NCBI GenBank assembly: GCA_023205875.1
Contig: CP060763.1
Span: forward strand, 682,001-746,000
DNA from: Chloropicon primus
Lineage: Eukaryota; Chlorophyta; Chloropicophyceae; Chloropicales; Chloropicaceae
Direction of reading: 5' to 3'
Length of the DNA: 64,000 nucleotides
Shown here: piece after piece, positions 19,689 through 29,000 of the stretch
Numbering within the stretch: the stretch's first letter is position 1
Layout of the letters: every line of letters starts with the position of its first letter
Notes under the pieces: model-generated
Told to the model about the DNA's origin: nothing
Seen by the model: only the letters and a program-made list of their open reading frames with translations
Databases searched by the model: none
Made by a program: the position numbers and the translations under genes

Positions 19689-20707
19689 ATGCCCATCTTC
19701 ACCAACCGGTAAGTACACGCGCACGCACGCACACACACACACACACACACACTCTCTCTCTCTCTCTTCAGCTTCGGAGGAGGAGGGGGATCGTGTTTCG
19801 CGTCTCGTACTCGTGGCTCTCGGCGGTCTGTTGTTGTGCACGGTACGGTGTTTCTGATTCGACCGAGCTTGGTGTCGACCAGTCCTTTGGTGGCCGCTCT
19901 TTTGTCCTTCTTCTTCGCGCAGGTGGCCAAGGTGTTCACGACATGGTAAGTGTTTTGGTGTGTGCGAACGAACGAACGAATAGTACGAGGGAAGAGAAGA
20001 GGAGAAAGAATTGTGATTGCCACAGGGGAACAACGCATTCGTTTGTCGTCGACACCCCCAACTCTAACTCTCTTTTGTCTGTCTGTGTGTCGTGATGACG
20101 CAGGTACCTCGATAGGAAGTGGGACCTGACCCGGCTCGTGGGCTCGGGGGGGATGCCTTCCTCGCACTCGGCCTTCGTAAGTGAAGAGAGCAAAGGTCCC
20201 CCGTCCCTCCATCCGTCACTGGTGGTGCTTTCCGCTGACGACAACAACAACATTGGGGTTGCTCTCTCTCTCTCTCTCTCGTTCGTGGTGGGACGACTGG
20301 AAAAAAAAAAAAAAGGTGGTGGGACTGTGCACGGCAGTCGGGTTCGCGAGCGGGACCAGCTCGGTGGAGTTTGCCGTGTGCTTCGTGTTCTCCGCAATCG
20401 TAAGTAGCAGCAGAACTCGGTCTGGCGAACTTGATCTGGGTTTAGAGGGTGGAACTTGATTGACTGACTGACTTGACTGACTGACTGACGGGATCATCGC
20501 CAGGTGATGTACGACGCGTCCGGAGTCCGGCAGCACGCGGGAAAGCAGGCGAACGTCCTGAATCAGATCATTTCGGAGCTCCCCCCGGAGCACCCCGTGA
20601 GCGACGTCAGGCCCCTCAAGGACACCTTGGGCCACACCCCGACCCAGGTCTTCGCGGGGGCGTGCACCGGAGTCATCGTGGGCTCCCTGTACATGGCCTC
20701 GTACTAG
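19689..20707 (+). CDS. DUF212 / divergent PAP2-family membrane protein
   Basis: Small membrane protein of the DUF212 (acid-phosphatase/vanadium-haloperoxidase-related) family, common in cyanobacteria and plastid-bearing eukaryotes. Exons: 19689-19708, about 19868-19945, 20104-20176, 20316-20399, 20504-20707; product about 152 residues. Marks are LVAALLSFFFAQVAKVFTTW, VGSGGMPSSHSAFV, VMYDASGVRQHAGKQANVLN and LGHTPTQVFAGACTG. The exon 2 acceptor is uncertain: 19868 keeps phase and gives TNRLVSTSPLVAALL; an acceptor at 19882 also keeps phase. The third intron ends in a run of 14 A before the AG, an odd 3' splice site. Function of the family is unknown. Confidence 0.85.
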
Positions 20708-21008
20708 TGGAGGAGGAGGAGGGGGGAGCTTGTTTTTGTGGGAGTGTAGACTATGCGCGTGGCGCGTGTGTTGGAAGGGAAGGGCGGGTTTGGGAAGGGA
20801 CGATCGGCGACGGCGACGATGATTCATTCATTCATTCATTCATGTACAACAACAAAAGCAACGGCGACGACGAGCGGCGCGAGGGCGTGCGTCGTCAGTC
20901 GTCGTCAGTCGTCGATTCAATTTAGAAACTATTATTTTATTAGTGGAAGGGGACATATTTTATTACTATTAGATCCGGCTGCGACAGGAGAACTCGATCC
21001 TCCTAAAG
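20708..21008. other. 3' spacer after DUF212 gene
   Basis: About 300 bp, with ATTC repeats (20820-20843) and an AT-rich segment (about 20920-20970). No gene is seen; it should hold the DUF212 3' UTR. Confidence 0.5.
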
Positions 21009-21300
21009 CTAAAAAACCATGTCGTTGTTGTCTGTGGTGTTGGAATCCTCCTCATTGAGGTTGTCGGCGGTTGATCGATTCAAGGATTCAGGGGCAATGG
21101 CATATGTTCCCGGGGCAGTGCGAACAAAGCGGGGGCTCTTTCTACACGCAGCACTGACAGTTCTCCGCCTCACCTCATCATCAGTAGAAAAATCCTTGCG
21201 CCTGAACACATACAACTTCTTGGCCCGGATCCGGCCAAGGATCTCTTTGACGTCAAGCTCCCTCCCGCAATCTTGAAGACCGAAATAAATTCTATTTGTA
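21009..21300 (-). CDS. Orphan exon encoding a HARE-HTH-like domain (5' part not found)
   Basis: The minus-strand frame ending at the TAG at 21009 reads IYFGLQDCGRELDVKEILGR, continues through RRRTVSAACRKSPRFVRTAP and GTYAIAPESL, then an acidic Asn-rich tail. The pattern matches the winged-helix HARE-HTH domain (helix, ...VKEI..., TVSAA.., PRFVR..PGTYA). The frame stays open to about 21480 but begins there only with TTG, and there is no in-frame ATG upstream. A 5' exon must therefore lie elsewhere, or this is a gene remnant. A possible acceptor is the CAAG near 21271 or the ATAG near 21290. The bZIP gene starts 16 bp beyond the open frame on the other strand, leaving no room for a promoter nearby. 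Confidence 0.42.
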
Positions 21301-21495
21301 TTCCCCGTCTTCTTTTTTTTTGTTTTTAAGAAGTTAGCAAATTCGCGGTTCTGGTGCCTCCCCCGAGAGCTGAGCTGGCACGTTTTAAGATAAGGATGAA
21401 AAGTGAGAGGGAGAAAAAACCAATCCAATCCACAGGACGGGGAAGGGCGACGAAGACCAAGTCGAAGACGAAGACCCAAGACCCAAGACCCGAGA

Positions 21496-22230
21496 ATGGT
21501 GCCGCCAGCAACCGTTGGAGCGGCGAACCTCCGCTCCGCCCAGCCCGCCGCGCCCTTCGCGCCCTACCCGTACCCGTTGGTCAACCCGATGATGCAGGCC
21601 AACCCTATGGTGCAGCAGTTCGCCGCGCCGTTCAGCAACCTTCCGTACGTGGGCACCTTCGCGAGTCCCTCGGTTCCTTGGTCCCCGAGGGGGGCCGCCA
21701 AGGGCGTCGTCCCCGAGGCCCAGAGGCCCCTGAGCGAGAAGGAGGCCAAGGAGCTGAAGAGGAAGAAGGCGAACAGAGAGAGCGCGAGGAGGTCCAAGCT
21801 CCGGAAGAAGGAGGAGTTCGAGAGCCTGGCCAAGAAGGTGGAGGAGCTCTCCCAGAAGGGTCTCGCCCTCCGCACGGAGATTGCCAAGATGGAGGGCGTC
21901 CTCGAGACCCTGACGAGCCAGAACCAGTCGCTGAGGAAGGAGGTCCTGGCCGCGCACGGCAGCCTGGAGTGCCTCAAGGACCTGGAGGACGAGGCCAAGG
22001 ACGACGCCAGCGGCAAGGGGAAGAGCGGAAGCAGCCTCGTCGCCCCGGAGGGCAAGAAGGGGGAGGGGGAGTCGGGAAACTCCCAGTCCACGGCAACGGA
22101 CTTGACCTCGTCCGACTGCACCAACCAGATCCGCGCGACGACGCAGCAGAAGGACCTCGAGAGGGACACCCGGCGAAGCGACTCGGGAGGAGAGAGCGAC
22201 GAGATGAACTGTACAGTACGAATCAAGTGA
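21496..22230 (+). CDS. bZIP transcription factor, plant G-box-binding-factor type
   Basis: A 244-residue intronless nuclear DNA-binding protein. The N-terminus is Pro/Ala-rich (FAPYPYPLVNPMMQANPM). The basic region near 93-112 is KRKKANRESARRSKLRKKEE, with the invariant Asn and a Lys at the usual Arg position after seven residues. A leucine-zipper-like heptad array follows (about 115-160) and then an acidic, Ser-rich tail. The basic region resembles plant GBF-type bZIPs that bind ACGT cores. The start at 21496 is the first in-frame ATG. Confidence 0.88.
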   Translation: MVPPATVGAANLRSAQPAAPFAPYPYPLVNPMMQANPMVQQFAAPFSNLPYVGTFASPSVPWSPRGAAKGVVPEAQRPLSEKEAKELKRKKANRESARRSKLRKKEEFESLAKKVEELSQKGLALRTEIAKMEGVLETLTSQNQSLRKEVLAAHGSLECLKDLEDEAKDDASGKGKSGSSLVAPEGKKGEGESGNSQSTATDLTSSDCTNQIRATTQQKDLERDTRRSDSGGESDEMNCTVRIK

Positions 22231-22325
22231 GGGGGGGAGAGCGGGGGGTGGGGGTGGAAGCCGCGGCCGCGGCCGAGAAAATCTGTAAACAATCAATCCA
22301 ACCAACCATAGTAGATCACGCAAGC

Positions 22326-22326
<1 letters not shown>

Positions 22327-22356
<30 letters not shown>
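22327..22356. repeat. GAT trinucleotide microsatellite
   Basis: About ten GAT units in the 286-bp convergent spacer (22231-22516) between the bZIP and DUF455 genes. No gene is seen there. Confidence 0.8.
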
Positions 22357-22359
<3 letters not shown>

Positions 22360-22516
22360 TCCAACAACAGCAATGGAAAACGGCGACCCGGAGAAGGAGA
22401 CGACAGAGCAAAAGAGCCTTCCTCCTCTAATTTGTATGTTACATCACATCATATACATATCCATCCGAAAGATCCCCCCGATCATCCCCCCGTCCCGTCC
22501 CGAAGAATCATCATCA

Positions 22517-23701
22517 TCATCTCCCTCGCTCCGTCGTATTCGTCGTCGTATTCGTCGTCGCGGCCAGGGGGAGGAACCAATCCTTTGGGAGGCCGACCAG
22601 CTCCCGCGTCTCCAAGTCGAACGGCCCTCTGATCATGTCCCTGGCGTGCGAAGCGGCGATCCTCTGAAACTCCTCCGCGATCGCCTCCTCCCCGAGGACC
22701 CCCTTCTCCCGGCAAAAGTAGTGGAACCAGTACACGCCGACCGCGACGTGGGCCCTCTCCTCGAAGGCGATCTTCTCCACGATGTCAGCGGAGCGAGAAT
22801 CCGCGGCGCCCCTGAGCTTTGCGACCAGCCTCGGCCCCGCGTCCAGCCCCCTGGCCTCCTGCACCATGGGGATCGCGACCAACCGAGCCAGGAGGTCCGC
22901 CCTGGTGGCCTTGCCCGCCTGCCACAGCAGGTCGTGGGCCGGCATCGCGCCGTAGAAGGAGTCCAGCTCCTCCAGGCGCTGCAGGCACCACCTCAAGTGC
23001 CTCGACTCGTCGTCCGCCACGCGGAGAAAGTCGTGGTAGAAATCCACGGGAAGTTCGAGCCCGGAAAAGCTCACGACGGTGTCCCACGCCAAGTCGATGG
23101 CGTTGAGCTCGATGTGCGCTGCGGCGGCAGCAGCAAGAATGATGCATTGAGGGCCAGTCACCCAGTCAGTCAGTCAGTCGAGAGAACTGGAAGTGAGCGC
23201 CCACTTACCGAGGTTGTGCAGCATGTAGCTCGAGAGGCAGAGCCCGGATCTCTTTGGGCTTGGGCACTCCCTCGGCGGCACGAGCCGCGGCAGGCGCGGT
23301 CTCCCCGGCTGGTCCGGCCCCCGAGCCCTCCCGACGGGGATACGCGAGCGAGCGAAAGCCTTGTACGCCCCGTGCGTGAGAACCGCCTTCTCGAGGACGT
23401 CCGTCGTCTCCAACACCCGTTTCCCGAGTTCGGACAAGGACACGCCGTCCCCCGGGCTCAGCTCCAGGTCCCCGACCTCCAGGTCCCCGACCTCCAGGTC
23501 CCCGACGGCGCTGCCCGCCTCGCCCCACTCCACGTCATCACGAACGGGAGCGGTCCTCCAGTCCCCAAACCCGTCCCACGTGAGCGCGAGCGCCTCGCGA
23601 GACGACGAGGGACACCGCGCCACGACGGCGACGCGACGACTCCTCGATGGCGCGGGACCCCCGAGTCCTCTCGGCCTCAAGACGAGGCTCTTCTCCAGCA
23701 T
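22517..23701 (-). CDS. DUF455 ferritin-like protein, probably plastid or mitochondrial
   Basis: Two exons (23701-23209, 23118-22517) with a 90-bp GTAAGT...CAG intron give 364 residues. The N-terminus (MLEKSLVLRPRGLGG...SRSRRVAVVARC) looks like an organelle presequence. The core is a four-helix ferritin-like fold with candidate metal ligands in AHIELNAIDLAW (across the splice), DDESRHLRW and FEERAHVAVGVYWF. DUF455 proteins occur in bacteria and algae; their reaction is unknown. Residues near 76-90 are a threefold VGDLE repeat made by a 15-bp tandem duplication. A basic segment (RIPVGRARGPDQPGRPRLPR) precedes the splice. Confidence 0.83.
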
Positions 23702-24240
23702 GCCGAGCCGAGAGAGAGAGCCGGCGAGCCGGCGAAGACGACGCCGATCCTCCTCCTCCTCCTCGTCGTCGTCGTCAGTTCGTTCCGGATAAGGTTTCGG
23801 ATGATGTTCCTACAAACAGCAAAGAGCAAACGCGTCAAACCGACGACGCCAAACGGGTCAAGCTTGGTGTCAAACGAAAGACCATGAGCTCTACTTTTGC
23901 ATGAGATACATCCCGACGGACCGCACACACTCGCTCGGTCGTGCCCTTGGATTGGATAGACTTGTGAATCGCGCTCCCCCTCTCTCTCGGCCACAGGGTT
24001 GATTTCCAAAAATGGATTCGTGTCCATGGGATGAAGGTCCCACTCGGGATTAACGCCCGAGCACAGGGGTGGCATGACGATACGTTCGAGGACGACTCGG
24101 CGAGGATTACGAGGACCGAGTCCCTTGACGATGACACCGAGCGAGTCCTCCGCGACATCAATAGGCTTCGCACACGGGCGACGAAGGCCATCGAAGAGCG
24201 AGCGAGAGAGCGAGCGAGAGAGGCGCGGATTGACTGTGCG
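23702..24240. other. Divergent spacer between DUF455 and secreted-orphan genes
   Basis: About 540 bp. An open frame continues upstream of 24241 to 24031, but it is hydrophilic and would bury the signal peptide, so I treat it as leader. GAGCGAGC repeats lie at 24197-24224. No gene is seen. Confidence 0.55.
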
Positions 24241-25332
24241 ATGTTTACGACGAAGAAGGTTTTGGTGGCGGCCGCGATAGCCGCCGTGGTGGGCGGTGGT
24301 GGAGCGAGGGCCGAGCCGGAGACGACGGTGCTCGACGGGGGGGTGCTCGAGCCTCACGTGAGCGTCGGGCTGGGCGGGGACATCCCGGCGGAGATGATGG
24401 CGGAGCTCAGCAAGCACGTGAGCGACTTCCTGGACGAGATCCGCCCCGGCATCACGGAGGAGCTCCAGAAGGAGATCATGGAGTTCAAGGTCGCGCCCGA
24501 GCTGGAGGCGCTCACCGTGGCCCAGCACTACTTTGAGAACCCCGAGACCTCCGTGCTCGCCGAGAGGATGCTTTCGGTGTGCGAGAGCGACATGAAGAAC
24601 TGCCCTCTGCTGCAGCACATCCCGGAGGAGGAGAGGGTCGGGAGCCAGATCGTCTTCGCCACCGAGGAGGAGGGCGAGGAGGCCGGCCTCAACGGCAGGA
24701 AGTTGCAGCAGGAGAAGGTCCCGGTGTCCGGCAACCCGGACACCAAGGTTCCGTTCTTGAACGTGCCAAACCCGCCGATCAGCTTCGGGGCCGTGTCGAG
24801 CTTCCAGTTCTACAGGGACCTGTACTGCACTCCGCCGATCGTCAACCCGGCGGAATTTGACTTCATCAGCGAGACCTCGTTCGAGGGCGTGACCTACGCC
24901 TTTGCAGTGCTCGGTGGGGGTGCCCGTTGGGATCCCAAGACCCAGCAGCTCACCGTGAACAAGCCGCAGGTCGTGTACTCCAAGAGGCCCTCGAGCTGGT
25001 CCAAGTCCGGGGGGAGCACCACCAAGGGAAGCGCCACCGAGAAGTCCTGCGACTTCAGCTCCGCCATTCAGAAGAAGTCTGGCGAGGGAATCGGCTACTC
25101 CCAGGTCTTGGGTATCGAGGAGCAGTTCTTCAAGCCAACCGCGAACACTCCGATCTACATCGATGCCCTCAAGCCCGACACCTACCCATCCCTCAGAGGG
25201 TGGTTCAGGTGCTGGATCGACCAGCAGCACCCAGAGTGCACGCCGCCTGACATCGCGCTGAGCCCACTCCTGTTGAACTTGCCACTTCAGATCTTGTCCT
25301 TCTTGCCCGGACTTGGAATCCTCGGAAAGTAA
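24241..25332 (+). CDS. Secreted or lumenal orphan protein
   Basis: A 363-residue intronless protein that I do not recognise. The ATG at 24241 gives a classic signal peptide (MFTTKKVLVAAAIAAVVGGG, cleavage probably after GARA). The mature part has an acidic N-terminal third (DIPAEMMAELSKHVSDFLDE), then an acidic linker, then a core with YCTPPIVNPAEFDF, VTYAFAVLGGGARWDP and WFRCWIDQQHPEC. It ends in a hydrophobic LLLNLPLQILSFLPGLGILG tail, which could be a membrane- or GPI-type anchor signal. Six or more Cys suggest disulfides. Codon use matches its neighbours. A longer form from 24031 is possible but would put 70 charged residues before the signal peptide. Confidence 0.7.
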   Translation: MFTTKKVLVAAAIAAVVGGGGARAEPETTVLDGGVLEPHVSVGLGGDIPAEMMAELSKHVSDFLDEIRPGITEELQKEIMEFKVAPELEALTVAQHYFENPETSVLAERMLSVCESDMKNCPLLQHIPEEERVGSQIVFATEEEGEEAGLNGRKLQQEKVPVSGNPDTKVPFLNVPNPPISFGAVSSFQFYRDLYCTPPIVNPAEFDFISETSFEGVTYAFAVLGGGARWDPKTQQLTVNKPQVVYSKRPSSWSKSGGSTTKGSATEKSCDFSSAIQKKSGEGIGYSQVLGIEEQFFKPTANTPIYIDALKPDTYPSLRGWFRCWIDQQHPECTPPDIALSPLLLNLPLQILSFLPGLGILGK

Positions 25333-25589
25333 GCCCGAGGGAAATCAGGGGAAGCCTGGCACTGGTGGAACGGAGAGTGCTGTAGACGGGCGTGGACGAC
25401 GACGGTGGAGTAACCAAAAAAAGCAAAACCCGTTATCTTACTTCGCAACATTTTAATATATTTATTTTTTGATCACTGCTTTGTTTTCTGATCCTTATAT
25501 ATCGCGACGGCGAGGACGACGACGAGGACGAGGGCATACTCAGATAGATATAGTTATAACATATACATTACAACGACCCTTCTCCTCTC

Positions 25590-27197
25590 TCAAAGGCCCG
25601 GCTCTTGGATCGGAGAGTGCTCTGAGAGGTACAGCCTGAAACTGCTGAAAAGGATTCTCCCCATCGTAAGAATTTTGACGCACAGCCACACGTGAAGCAG
25701 TGTGTAGGGCAGCGCAAAGGTTTTGGTCATCAGGTACAGCGCCAGGAAGCAGGTCAGAGACGTTGCAATCACACTGCGAGAGATGTAGGCGTGCTCCCTC
25801 GCGCCCAGCAACACCCCCTCCTGGGCCAGCATCAGGGCATCCAGAGGCTGGAAGAGGGCGACCACCCCGATCACCGTGAAGGTTATTCCGATGACGTTGT
25901 CCTCCTTGGTGAACACGTGGACAATCTTTGGGCCGAGAAACTTGATCATCAGCCCCAGGATCGCGCCCAGCGACACGGCAAGCTGGACCAGCCTGTAAGC
26001 GATCATCCTCGCCTGCTTGACCTCCTTCTTCCCCAAGCATTCCGCCACCAGGCTCTGGCCCGCCACCGACAAGGGCTCGACCGCGATGTAGCAGAAGAAG
26101 AAGAGCTGCTTTATGATCTCATGCGCGGCGAGGGACACCGCGCCGAGCTGCGCAATGGCCTGGGACGCCAGCCCCACCGTGTACATGGTGACCATGCTCT
26201 TGGTGGACAGGGCGATGCCCGCCGAGAGCACCGGCATCGCTTCCGTGAGGCCTGGCGGCCGGAAGAGGTCCTTTGGAACGAGCTTCTTGGTCTTCAGCAG
26301 GGCGGAAAGGAGCAAGAAGCAGGACAAAGTCGTGGAGATCGAGGATGAAGCAGCCGCGCCCGTGACTCCCCAGCCGAACTTGAAGACGAACAGGCAGTCC
26401 AAGCAGCAGTTCAAAGCATTGGCCACGACGGTTGCGTACAGTATCTTCTTCGTGTTTTTGAGCCCCCTGAGCGCCCCGATGCAGACCAGCTGCAGCAGGG
26501 TGGCGTGCACGGAGAAAATGCGGGCGTCGAGGTACTTCATGGAGTTGGAAACCACCTCGCTCGAGCTGGTGAACACGTTCTGCAAAAACCACTCCGCGCC
26601 CACGTACTTGAGCACGAACAGGACCGTGCCTATCGACGCGGCCAGCCACAGCCCCGTGCATATCGTCCTGCTGACGGCCTCGTCGTCCCCCCTCGCGTTC
26701 GCCCCGCTCACGAGGGGGGTGATCGCCGTGGCCAGGAACTGAAACAGCGCCACGGTGAACGTCGCCCAAAGCAGACCGGCCAGCCCCGTCCCCGCGAGCT
26801 CGTTCACCCCGATCCTTCCTATGATCGCAGTGTCCACTATGCTCATCAGCGGGTCGATCAGAACCGACAGCAGGGCCGGGAGCGCCAGCTTGAATATCTC
26901 CCCATCGTAAGGCGACCTCGACCACGGCCTGAAGAGGTTCGTGGTCGCGACCTCGGAACCTCGCTCTCCTTGCAATTTCGCCTCGCTCGTTCCCGCCTCC
27001 TGGCCGCGACCCACGTCGTGCCCCGCCCGCAGAGCGAGGCTTCTGCGTTCTCCCTCCTTCCTCTCCCTCCTCTGCTGCTGCACCCTCCACTTCTTCCGAG
27101 ACACGAGTCTCGACGCGAGGGGACCATTCCACCGCGACGACGGAGGTGCGGATCCTCTCGCCCCACGCGCGGACCCAGTCACCCTCGCCGCCCTCAT
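25590..27197 (-). CDS. MATE-family efflux transporter, DinF/EDS5 type
   Basis: A 535-residue intronless multidrug-and-toxin-extrusion carrier. About 85-95 hydrophilic, Arg-rich residues come first and suit a plastid presequence. Twelve hydrophobic spans follow from EIFKLALPALLSVLIDPLMS. Typical marks are SIVDTAIIGRIGVNELAGTG, NALNCCLDCLFVFKFGWGVTGAA and the second-half GQSLVAECLGKK. The DinF branch includes the plant plastid-envelope protein EDS5 (salicylate export). Substrate here is unknown. The first true ATG is at 27197; three codons of open frame upstream begin with TTG. Confidence 0.92.
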   Translation of the reverse strand: MRAARVTGSARGARGSAPPSSRWNGPLASRLVSRKKWRVQQQRRERKEGERRSLALRAGHDVGRGQEAGTSEAKLQGERGSEVATTNLFRPWSRSPYDGEIFKLALPALLSVLIDPLMSIVDTAIIGRIGVNELAGTGLAGLLWATFTVALFQFLATAITPLVSGANARGDDEAVSRTICTGLWLAASIGTVLFVLKYVGAEWFLQNVFTSSSEVVSNSMKYLDARIFSVHATLLQLVCIGALRGLKNTKKILYATVVANALNCCLDCLFVFKFGWGVTGAAASSSISTTLSCFLLLSALLKTKKLVPKDLFRPPGLTEAMPVLSAGIALSTKSMVTMYTVGLASQAIAQLGAVSLAAHEIIKQLFFFCYIAVEPLSVAGQSLVAECLGKKEVKQARMIAYRLVQLAVSLGAILGLMIKFLGPKIVHVFTKEDNVIGITFTVIGVVALFQPLDALMLAQEGVLLGAREHAYISRSVIATSLTCFLALYLMTKTFALPYTLLHVWLCVKILTMGRILFSSFRLYLSEHSPIQEPGL

Positions 27198-27776
27198 CCC
27201 TAACAACCCCTCGCCCCTTCCCCTCGTTTGTCCTAAAATATCTTGGCTGGATGGCTGGATGGCTGGATGGCTAGGATGGATGTGTGCCCCCGAACGAATC
27301 GAACCAGAGCTCCCACCGAGGAGCCGATCGCCTCACCGGAAGCGAAGGCGTGTCTCGCGCCGTGGCCCTCCGCTCTTCGTCTCGTCTCCGTCCCTCGTCC
27401 TCGTCCTCCGCGCAATGCAATGGCGTCGAGTCGAGGCCTCCTCCCGCTCGACCAATGACGGATCTCTGATCTCCTCGATCTCTCGGGGGCGGTGAACCCA
27501 AGGAAAGGGACGCCCGGACTGGAACTTGGAACTTGGAACTTGGAGGACGCGACCCTTGGCGACTGGACGAGGGAGAGGGAGGGGAGCCAAGGCCGGGAGA
27601 CCAGGAAGGAAGTCTCATTGATACGCTCACTTCGGTGTCCTGCCTCGGACGATACCTTGGGTCAGGGTTCAGCGGACGGAAAGGGTGGTCTGTGTCTCAC
27701 CTTGGGAGTATTGTATTGTATTCACTAGTATTGTATTGTTTGATTGCGGTTGGCAAGACAATGATGCGGTGAAGCA
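27198..27776. other. Divergent spacer between MATE and TH1 genes
   Basis: About 580 bp with a GGCTGGAT tandem repeat (about 27245-27270) and a GGAACTT repeat (27520-27542). No gene is seen; it should hold both promoters. Confidence 0.6.
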
Positions 27777-28499
27777 ATGGCTGGGGGAGGCGAGGAAGAA
27801 GGCGTTAAGATGGGGGAGAACCGGGGGGCTTACGAGAACAACCCGAGGCGAACTCCTGTCCGACTCCTGCCTCTGCACGGGGTGAAGAAGCGGAGGGACT
27901 CGAGCCCGAACAAGAGGTGCTCGGGGGACCACGCCAAACTCGGGGCGAACCCAAAGGTTTTGCGGATGCTGGCCAAGCACGACGAGTCCAGGATTTTGTT
28001 CACGGGGGCCGTGCTCAAAGTCAATCGGGAGGGGAGGCCGAAGGAGAGGGTCCTCCTTCTTTCGGGCAACGCGATATACGTCCTCAAGCCGGGGACGTTC
28101 AAGTGCGGCAGCAGGATAGAGATCAGGGCGGTGTCCAAGCTCACGCTCAGCACCCTGGCGGATAACTTCTGCCTCGTGAGCGGGGCCGGCGAGGGCGACG
28201 CTGGGAACGACCTCCTGTTCAGCTGCTCCCACAAGACAGAGTTCGTGAGCACCGTGCAGCAAGCCGCCTCGGACTTGCTCGGTCTGCACCTGCCCCTGGA
28301 GTTCGCAAACGAGATGACGCACAGGTTCAACTGCGTGTACGAGAGGAAGGTCACGTTCCTGGAGGACGCGAGGAGCAAGAACACCGTGCACACCAAGCTG
28401 TCAGAGCCCGTGCTGCGGCGGGAACAACGCGGGGTGGAGGGAAAGCTCTCCTCCTCGCAAGACGCGGAGAGTGTCTTTGAGGGGGGCGACGACGCGTGA
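27777..28499 (+). CDS. Free-standing myosin TH1-like (PH-fold) domain protein
   Basis: A 240-residue intronless protein. From about residue 60 to 190 it resembles the tail-homology-1 domain of class I myosins: ILFTGAVLKVNREGRPKERV, LLLSGNAIYVLKPGTFKCGS, RIEIRAVSKLTLSTLADNFCL, then a segment aligned with the end of the domain (LLFSCSHKTEFVSTVQQA). In myosin-I this domain binds acidic phospholipids. No motor, IQ or SH3 part is present, and the flanking genes leave no room for one. The N-terminus (1-50) is basic and the C-terminus acidic. Role inferred: membrane binding or adaptor. Confidence 0.75.
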   Translation: MAGGGEEEGVKMGENRGAYENNPRRTPVRLLPLHGVKKRRDSSPNKRCSGDHAKLGANPKVLRMLAKHDESRILFTGAVLKVNREGRPKERVLLLSGNAIYVLKPGTFKCGSRIEIRAVSKLTLSTLADNFCLVSGAGEGDAGNDLLFSCSHKTEFVSTVQQAASDLLGLHLPLEFANEMTHRFNCVYERKVTFLEDARSKNTVHTKLSEPVLRREQRGVEGKLSSSQDAESVFEGGDDA

Positions 28500-28637
28500 T
28501 AAAAAATAATGAATCCTTTTTACAGTTCGTTCGAAAGAAATTGCCGCATCGGATTCCCGTCTGTATTCTACACTTCTAACGAGGCGCCGCTCGAGCTCGA
28601 GTCTCTCCACGTTCGGGGGGGCTTGTGCTTCTCCTCG

Positions 28638-29000
28638 CTAACCGGGACCGACTTTCGGAATGTCGTAGTGCTCGGAGAGGTTGGCGAGCTTCTCGTTAAA
28701 CTCCTTCACCCTCTCCCTGTGCGTCATCTTCGCGGCCTTGGCGATCTCCTCCTCCTCCCTCTTGGCCAGCTTTTGCTCGAACTTCTTCTCCGCCGTGGTC
28801 CTCCTGTCCGCGGGACCCTCGTCCCTTATCGCGTAGCCCAACGTCGTTTCCCTCTCTCCGCCGTCCTGCTGGCCCGAACCAACGACCGCCTCCTCGTTCT
28901 TCGAACCCTTCCCCTTCTTCTTCTTCTTCTTCTTCTTCTTCCTCACGACGCCCACGTCTCCCACGCCCTTGAGCTTCAGCTTCCCCCCCACGAACGACAT
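28638..29000 (-). CDS. FAM32A: FAM32A-family nuclear protein
   Basis: A small (120-residue) conserved eukaryotic protein; human FAM32A is a component of the catalytic spliceosome. Marks are the N-terminal GGKLKLKGVGDVGV, a Lys run (RKKKKKKKKKGKG) and the C-terminal KMTHRERVKEFNEKLANLSE followed by HYDIPKVGPG. Length matches the family (about 112-120). The ATG at 29000 is the first in frame. Intronless. The (TTC)n run at about 28910-28940 encodes the Lys stretch. Confidence 0.9.
   Translation of the reverse strand: MSFVGGKLKLKGVGDVGVVRKKKKKKKKKGKGSKNEEAVVGSGQQDGGERETTLGYAIRDEGPADRRTTAEKKFEQKLAKREEEEIAKAAKMTHRERVKEFNEKLANLSEHYDIPKVGPG

Noticed and set aside
24031-24240. Upstream in-frame extension of the secreted orphan
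   Set aside because: Would put 70 charged residues ahead of a strong signal peptide; the ATG at 24241 is the better start.
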